DNA from: JAAOIF01 sp965217125
GTDB taxonomy: Bacteria; Pseudomonadota; Gammaproteobacteria; PS1; Pseudothioglobaceae
Direction: 5' to 3'
DNA: 64,000 bases
NCBI GenBank assembly: GCA_965217125.1
Contig: OZ244244.1
Span: 992,001 to 1,056,000 of the forward strand
In this document: piece after piece, positions 58,535-64,000 of the stretch
How the letters are laid out: every line of letters starts with the position of its first letter
How positions within the stretch are numbered: the first letter of the stretch is position 1
Made by a program: the position numbers and the translations under genes
The notes under the pieces: generated by a model
What the model was told of the DNA's origin: nothing
The model's input: only the letters and a program-made list of their open reading frames with translations
Databases searched by the model: none

Positions 58535-61500
58535 ATGATACAAACATTCAAAAATACCCAAGCAATTAGCTGCTTTAAACAAGTTGCGCTGAATAAACAA
58601 TTAGCTGCTTTAAGGGTGCGATTAGTTGCTGCTGAATTTGTGCATTTTGCTTATTTAGAACAAGATTTGAACGATGCTGATAGCGCTACATTAAAGGCTT
58701 TGCTGAATTACAGTGATGCTATGCCTGACGCGCTGCCCCAGACAGAATCGGTGATTATTATGCCGCGAGTTGGCACGATTTCCCCGTGGTCGTCTAAAGC
58801 CACAGATATTTTGCGCTTGTGTGGATTGAAAAAAATTAGGCGCATTGAGAGGGGGATTATTTACCATTTTGATGCAAAAATCACAGATAAAAAGGCGGTT
58901 TTGTCGGTGATTATGGACAAAATGACGGAATCAGAATTATCGTCAATAGACGATGCGCAGAGTATTTTTGATAATTTTAAGCCGCAACCGTTTAGCAGTG
59001 TGGATCTTTTAGGCAAAGGCAAATCCGCATTACAGCATACTAATACCGAGTTAGGTTTGGCGCTTTCTGCTGGGGAAATTGATTATTTAGTTAATAGTTT
59101 TAACCAATTAAAACGCAATCCTACTGATATTGAATTGATGATGTTTGCCCAAGCTAATTCGGAGCATTGTCGGCATAAAATATTTAATGCCGATTGGCGT
59201 ATTGACGGTGTTAAACAAGGCAAAAGCCTATTCGCCATGATTCGCAATAGCTACTATCAGCGCAAAGAAGGATTATTGTCGGTTTATACTGATAATTCTG
59301 CGGTAATGAAGGGTTTTGAGGCTCAGCGTTTTTACCCAAATAAAGATGGCAAATATATCGCTGCAACAGAACATCGGGCGATTTTAATCAAGGTTGAAAC
59401 CCACAATCACCCTACCGCGATTGCCCCGCATGCGGGCGCTGCCACTGGCTCTGGCGGTGAAATTCGTGATGAAGGGGCAACTGGTCAAGGCTCAAAACCT
59501 AAAGTTGGTTTATGTGGTTTTAGTGTTTCTAATCTTAAAATTCCTAATGCACCTCAACCTTGGGAAGTGGATTATGGCAAGCCTGAACAAATTGCCTCAG
59601 CGCTTGATATTATGCTGCAAGCGCCGATTGGTGCGGCGGCATTTAACAATGAATTTGGTCGCCCTAATATTCTGGGTTATTTTCGCACTTACGAACAACT
59701 TGGCGAAAATGGCGAGCTGCGCGGCTATCATAAACCAATTATGCTGGCTGGTGGTTTGGGGCATATTCAAAAAACTCATATACAAAAAGGCAATATTCCA
59801 GCCGGTAGCAAAATTATTGTTTTAGGCGGTGCGGCAATGCTTATCGGCTTAGGAGGCGGCGCGGCATCCAGCGTAAAAAGTGGCGAACAAAGCCAAGATT
59901 TAGACTTTGCCAGCGTGCAACGCGCCAACCCTGAAATGCAACGCCGCGCCCAAGAAGTGATCGATGCTTGCGCCAATATGGGCAAACATAATCCGATTAT
60001 TTCTATTCACGATATTGGCGCTGGCGGCTTGTCAAATGGCCTGCCTGAGTTGGTCAATGACAGTGGCAAGGGTGCGGTTTTTGAGCTTCGCCAAGTGCCA
60101 TGCGATGATAAACAAATGTCGCCATTAGAGATTTGGTGCAACGAGTCGCAAGAGCGTTATGTGCTGGCGATTGACGGCAAAAACCTTAAAACATTTACAG
60201 ATATTTGCGCCCGTGAACGCGCACCATTTGCGGTGTTAGGCGAGTCCACCAAAGCGCAAACATTGGTGCTAGATGACGCACTATTTGACAATACTCCAAT
60301 CAATATGCCTATGAGCATATTATTTGGCAATCCACCAAAAACCAAAATCAACGCGCAAACACTCAGCAGCAATCTCCAGGCTATAAATACCAATAATATT
60401 ACCCTTGATGATGCAATAACGCGCATACTACAACTGCCCACCGTTGCCAGTAAAAACTTTCTGGTTACCATTGGCGATAGAAGTATTACCGGTTTGGTAG
60501 CACGCGATCAAATGATTGGCCCATGGCAAGTTCCTGTGGCAGATTGCGCTATCTCAATTGCAGATTATGTTGGTTTCAAAGGCGAAATTATGGCACTTGG
60601 AGAAAAAACACCGCTCGCACTTTGTGATGCAGTAGCAGCCGCCAGAATGAGCATCGGCGAGGCACTAACCAATATGCTGGGTGGTTATGTTGAGCGATTA
60701 GAGGACATTAATTTATCGGCTAATTGGATGTGTGCCAGCAGCCATCCGGGCGAAGATGCTAAATTATTTGCAGCCGTCAAAACGGTAGGAATGGATTTAT
60801 GCCCAGCATTAGGGCTTACTATCCCCGTGGGCAAGGATTCAATGAGCATGAAAAGCACTTGGCAAGACAACGGCGAGGACAAATCCGTAACCGCTCCATT
60901 GTCGCTGATTATCACCGCTTTTAGCAAAACCCCTGATGTTAGATTGCAAAAAACTGCCTTATTAAGCAGCGATAGCGACAGTGAATTATTGCTGATTGAC
61001 TTAGGTTTTGGCAAAAATAGATTAGGCGGCTCGTGCTTGGCACAAGTTTATAATCAAGTGGGTGATATTGCGCCTAATCTTGACAATGCCGAACTGTTTA
61101 AAAACTTTTTTACCAGCATCAATCAACTAAACCAAGCAGATTTGATAGACGCTTACCACGACCGTAGTGATGGCGGGGTAATAATTACCTTATTGGAAAT
61201 GGCGTTTGCCTCGCATTGTGGCTTAGACATATACTCTGATGGCAATATTGGTGAACTGTTTAACGAAGAATTAGGCTGTGTTATCCAAGTGAAAGCCGTT
61301 CATAAAAAGGCTGTTATGGCGGCATTACAAAGCGCGGGGCTGTCCGCTTGCACGCGCGTTATTGCCAAGCTTAACAACAGCGATAATATTAAAATTTTCC
61401 TCAATAATAAACCAATTTACCAAAAATCACGCTCAGAATTACACGCGCTTTGGCACTCAACATCCTACCAAATTGCCAAACTTAGAGACAATCCTGATTG

Positions 61501-62356
61501 CGCCCAACAAGAATTTGACAGCATCAGCGAGCAGACGCATGGCATCAAAACCCAGATTGGATTTGATATTAATGAATGCGTATCTGCGCCTTATATAAAT
61601 TTAACCAAGCCTAAAATCGCTATTCTCAGAGAGCAAGGCGTAAATGGGCAAATCGAAATGGCGGCGGCGTTTACTAAAGCTGAATTTGAGGCAATTGATG
61701 TGCATATGAGCGATATTTTAAGCGGACGCGTATCGCTGGCTGATTTTAAAGGCTTGGTTGCCTGTGGCGGATTTTCCTATGGAGATGTGCTGGGTGCTGG
61801 GCGTGGCTGGGCAAACTCAATTCTTTATAACGCCCGTGCTAAAGATGAATTTTCAGCGTTTTTTAGCCGCGAAGACAGTTTTACTCTCGGGGTTTGTAAT
61901 GGTTGTCAAATGCTATCAAATCTTACTCAAATTATCCCTAATAGCAGTCATTTCCCGCAGTTTAAACGCAACATTTCAGAACAGTTTGAGGCGCGTTTTT
62001 CCTCAGTTGAAGTGCAAAAAAGCCCGTCTATTTTCCTGCAAAATATGCAAGGCTCAATTATGCCAATTGTAACTGCACACGGCGAAGGTCGTGCTAATTT
62101 TGCTAATGGCGTGTTTAATTCAGCACTAAAATATGTAGATTATCAGGGCAATCCCACCCAAATTTATCCACACAATCCAAACGGTTCAGATTTTGCCAGC
62201 GCCGGGCTAAGCAATGATTCTGGTCAAGTAACTTTGATGATGCCACACCCTGAGCGCGTCTTCAGAACAGTGCAAAACTCATACCACCCAAACGATTGGA
62301 ATGATCGCAGCCCGTGGATGAGGATGTTTGAAAATGCCAGATTTTGGGTTGATTAA
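58535..62356 (+). CDS. purL: phosphoribosylformylglycinamidine synthase
   Basis: A 1273-residue single-chain purine enzyme of the large proteobacterial type. The N-terminal region resembles PurS, then FAQANSEHCRHKIFNADW, VETHNHPTAIAPHAGAATGSGGEIRDEGATGQGSKP (ATP and FGAR site), SIHDIGAGGLSNGLPELV, PVGKDSMSMK, and DAYHDRSDGGVIITLLEMAF. The C-terminal glutaminase domain has LVACGGFSYGDVLGAGRGWANS, nucleophile Cys in LGVCNGCQML, and MMPHPERVFR. Length matches E. coli PurL (1295). It is complete and uninterrupted. Confidence 0.97.
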   Translation: MIQTFKNTQAISCFKQVALNKQLAALRVRLVAAEFVHFAYLEQDLNDADSATLKALLNYSDAMPDALPQTESVIIMPRVGTISPWSSKATDILRLCGLKKIRRIERGIIYHFDAKITDKKAVLSVIMDKMTESELSSIDDAQSIFDNFKPQPFSSVDLLGKGKSALQHTNTELGLALSAGEIDYLVNSFNQLKRNPTDIELMMFAQANSEHCRHKIFNADWRIDGVKQGKSLFAMIRNSYYQRKEGLLSVYTDNSAVMKGFEAQRFYPNKDGKYIAATEHRAILIKVETHNHPTAIAPHAGAATGSGGEIRDEGATGQGSKPKVGLCGFSVSNLKIPNAPQPWEVDYGKPEQIASALDIMLQAPIGAAAFNNEFGRPNILGYFRTYEQLGENGELRGYHKPIMLAGGLGHIQKTHIQKGNIPAGSKIIVLGGAAMLIGLGGGAASSVKSGEQSQDLDFASVQRANPEMQRRAQEVIDACANMGKHNPIISIHDIGAGGLSNGLPELVNDSGKGAVFELRQVPCDDKQMSPLEIWCNESQERYVLAIDGKNLKTFTDICARERAPFAVLGESTKAQTLVLDDALFDNTPINMPMSILFGNPPKTKINAQTLSSNLQAINTNNITLDDAITRILQLPTVASKNFLVTIGDRSITGLVARDQMIGPWQVPVADCAISIADYVGFKGEIMALGEKTPLALCDAVAAARMSIGEALTNMLGGYVERLEDINLSANWMCASSHPGEDAKLFAAVKTVGMDLCPALGLTIPVGKDSMSMKSTWQDNGEDKSVTAPLSLIITAFSKTPDVRLQKTALLSSDSDSELLLIDLGFGKNRLGGSCLAQVYNQVGDIAPNLDNAELFKNFFTSINQLNQADLIDAYHDRSDGGVIITLLEMAFASHCGLDIYSDGNIGELFNEELGCVIQVKAVHKKAVMAALQSAGLSACTRVIAKLNNSDNIKIFLNNKPIYQKSRSELHALWHSTSYQIAKLRDNPDCAQQEFDSISEQTHGIKTQIGFDINECVSAPYINLTKPKIAILREQGVNGQIEMAAAFTKAEFEAIDVHMSDILSGRVSLADFKGLVACGGFSYGDVLGAGRGWANSILYNARAKDEFSAFFSREDSFTLGVCNGCQMLSNLTQIIPNSSHFPQFKRNISEQFEARFSSVEVQKSPSIFLQNMQGSIMPIVTAHGEGRANFANGVFNSALKYVDYQGNPTQIYPHNPNGSDFASAGLSNDSGQVTLMMPHPERVFRTVQNSYHPNDWNDRSPWMRMFENARFWVD

Positions 62357-62387
62357 ATAACAAACTTCAAAAATCAAGGAGCTAAAA

Positions 62388-63197
62388 ATGAATATAGCGA
62401 TTGTAGGTTATGGATATGTTGGCAAAGCATATTATAATTTTATTAAAAATCATCATAATACATTAATTTATGATATTAATTGCAAAGCAGAAAATGTATC
62501 ATCTGATATATCTATTTTAGATGGTAGCGAGCTGATTGTTATTTGCTTACCAACGCAAATGAATGATGATAAATCTTGCAATATAACACAAATAGAGGGG
62601 GTGTTATCTTATTTACAAAATAACAATAAATTGATTTTAATAAAATCAACCATACCGCCAGGCACAACAGATTATTTTTGTGCTAATTTCCCTAAACTAA
62701 ATTTTGTTTTTAGCCCTGAATACATCGGAGAGAGTAAATATTTTTTGCCTTATCCTTATGATTTTAATCAAGATATTATCAAAACACCGTTTTTTATTTT
62801 TGGCGGATTGACAAAATATACAGAAAAAATAGCGCAACTATATATTGAAATAGTAGGCCCTATACCTAAAATATATCAAACAAGCGCCATCAATGCAGAA
62901 ACTTGTAAATATATGGAAAATGCTTTTTTCGCCACTAAAGTTGTTTTTTGTAATGAATTTGCCCAAATCGCCAAAACTTTAGGCGCAAACTACAATCAAG
63001 TGCGTAGTTTATGGTTAGCAGACCCCAGAATAAACCCAATGCACACAGCAGTTTTTGATAACGATATTTGCTATGGCGGAAAATGCTTACCAAAAGACAT
63101 TAATGCCATCATTTTTGAATCTGAAAAACACGGATATTCACCAGAGTTTTTAAAAGAAGTAGAAAAATCTAATAGCAGAATTGGGAAATTGAAGTAA
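62388..63197 (+). CDS. short UDP-glucose/GDP-mannose dehydrogenase family protein
   Basis: A 269-residue NAD-dependent nucleotide-sugar dehydrogenase relative, preceded by AAGGAG. It starts MNIAIVGYGYVGKAYYNF (Rossmann fold), has VICLPTQMND, IKSTIPPGTTDYF, FSPEYIGESKY, AETCKYMENAFFATKVVFCNEFAQIAK (central dimer domain), and CYGGKCLPKDINAI with the catalytic Cys. It ends where the C-terminal UDP-binding domain of full-length enzymes (about 390-450 residues) would begin. The catalytic Cys is kept, so either it is a short-form enzyme or it has lost its end. The next gene starts 2 bases later. Confidence 0.8.
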   Translation: MNIAIVGYGYVGKAYYNFIKNHHNTLIYDINCKAENVSSDISILDGSELIVICLPTQMNDDKSCNITQIEGVLSYLQNNNKLILIKSTIPPGTTDYFCANFPKLNFVFSPEYIGESKYFLPYPYDFNQDIIKTPFFIFGGLTKYTEKIAQLYIEIVGPIPKIYQTSAINAETCKYMENAFFATKVVFCNEFAQIAKTLGANYNQVRSLWLADPRINPMHTAVFDNDICYGGKCLPKDINAIIFESEKHGYSPEFLKEVEKSNSRIGKLK

Positions 63198-63199
63198 AA

Positions 63200-64000
63200 A
63201 TGCAAAAAATAATTGCAGTTATAGGTAATGCAAATATTGACCACAATATTGAGCAACAAAAAATATCCTATGAATTAGGAAAAATGATTATTGACAATGG
63301 CTATATTTTAGCAACAGGCGGGCTTGGTGGCGTAATGGAATATGCTTCAAATGGTGCTAAAAAATCTAGCAAATATCAGCAAGGTTCAATTATTGGGTTT
63401 TTGCCAAACTATATAATTAATAACCAAAATAGCGATATAGCAATACCCACAGGTATGGGCTTAGCAAGAAATTTATTATTAATTAGTTCGGCTAATGCTG
63501 TGATAGCAATTGGTGGCTGCTCAGGAACATTAAACGAAATTTCAGCCTCGTGGCAAATGAATAAATTAATCATCGGCTTAAAAATTGATGGCTGGAGTAA
63601 GAAATTATGTGGACAAGCACTCGATAAAAGAAGAGATGACATTATTTTTTGTGCAAAAGATGCAAGCGAAGCAATCAAAATCTTAAATGATAAAATCCTA
63701 GATTATCAAACAAGAAAATTCTTAGGGGTTAATGCAAGAATAAGCCAATCAACAGCTAAAAAAATCATTAAAAATCATTTTTCAATTAAAACCAACCTTT
63801 CTTTTTTAGGAAAAGGAAAAGAGGGTTTTATTTTTTCCGATAAAACAAACATCTTTAAAGTAATTGATAACTCAAAAAATCCACTGGAATTATATTGGAC
63901 ACTTTTATCCCTTTCAGAAACATCTAAACCGCAATCTAAAAATGATATATTTCCAGCCTTTAGTATATCATTTGCTAGCGATATGCTAAATACTGGTAAT
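63200..64000 (+). CDS. SLOG/LOG-like domain protein with kinase-like C-terminus, cut by window edge
   Basis: The frame opens at ATG 63200 and is still open at base 64000 (267 codons seen). Residues 1-165 form a LOG/TIGR00725-like Rossmann domain: MQKIIAVIGNANID, ATGGLGGVMEYASNGAKK, IPTGMGLARNLLLISSANAVIAIGGCSGTLNEIS (the GGxGTxxE phosphoribohydrolase-type motif, here GGCSGTLNE). From about 195 a protein-kinase-like start appears: LSFLGKGKEGFIFSDKTNIFKVID (Gly-rich loop, then the Lys strand). SLOG domains generate or sense nucleotide signals in conflict systems. It is probably co-transcribed with the nucleotide-sugar dehydrogenase. Confidence 0.75.
   Translation, partial: MQKIIAVIGNANIDHNIEQQKISYELGKMIIDNGYILATGGLGGVMEYASNGAKKSSKYQQGSIIGFLPNYIINNQNSDIAIPTGMGLARNLLLISSANAVIAIGGCSGTLNEISASWQMNKLIIGLKIDGWSKKLCGQALDKRRDDIIFCAKDASEAIKILNDKILDYQTRKFLGVNARISQSTAKKIIKNHFSIKTNLSFLGKGKEGFIFSDKTNIFKVIDNSKNPLELYWTLLSLSETSKPQSKNDIFPAFSISFASDMLNTGN

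Overview
The window is a 64 kb, AT-rich, densely coded stretch of a bacterial chromosome, apparently gammaproteobacterial. The RNase E catalytic residues fall at the same numbers as in Escherichia coli, and the MidA-like, UbiM-like, NfuA, WaaA (so a Gram-negative with lipid A), RpoZ, DnaQ and YebC proteins fit that group. The low GC, compact housekeeping clusters and heavy load of restriction-modification and toxin-antitoxin genes resemble the sulfur-oxidising SUP05/Thioglobus and mussel or clam symbiont group. That placement is inference from style and was not tested.

Housekeeping backbone, left to right: midA-like, a folM-like reductase, rne, aroE; pdxH, ubiM-like, a Sel1 protein, tRNA-Val, pyrF, thiL, nfuA, panC; panB, folK, proB, obgE; waaA; thiC and hemB (divergent); acsA; rpoZ; dnaQ with tRNA-Pro, tRNA-Arg and tRNA-His; radC (fused); htpX, map, a DUF502 gene, aspS; nadA; yebC; purL. 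Biosynthesis of pantothenate, folate, thiamine, haem, NAD, purines and pyrimidines is well represented.

Accessory genes are wedged singly or in pairs between these genes, not in one large island. They are: a caspase/CHAT-like protein and a type II R-M pair (4.7-7.1 kb); a DnaQ-RecQ-UvrD giant protein and a GHKL-ATPase/DUF3883 giant protein that split panB from panC (13.8-24.1 kb); a RelA/SpoT-domain protein with a small membrane protein between proB and folK (25.4-26.8 kb); a Phd/RelE-type TA pair (30.2-30.7 kb); an AlwI-like R-M locus in which one methyltransferase is fused to RadC (38.4-42.8 kb); a DUF1016 remnant; a frameshifted RelE-type TA at the aspS 3' end; a duplicated EamA-transporter module; an AAA-ATPase plus PD-(D/E)XK pair; a Fic protein; a single-chain DarT-DarG-like protein; a NERD protein; and at the right edge a SLOG-domain protein with a kinase-like tail.

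The strongest unexplained structure is a recurring scar. At three insertion points a truncated, diverged copy of the end of the neighbouring housekeeping gene lies on the far side of the inserted cargo: panC 5' end (19596-19733), aspS 3' end (47980-48096) and nadA 5' end (53839-53913). In each case the cargo lies close to the intact gene, a few bases away or overlapping for panC and nadA, about 85 bases away for aspS. A truncated copy of the RecQ-fusion 5' end is joined to the panC remnant. This suggests repeated capture of cargo together with the end of a foreign housekeeping allele, so that the host gene stays intact. No CRISPR array, rRNA operon, complete insertion sequence or integrase gene was seen.
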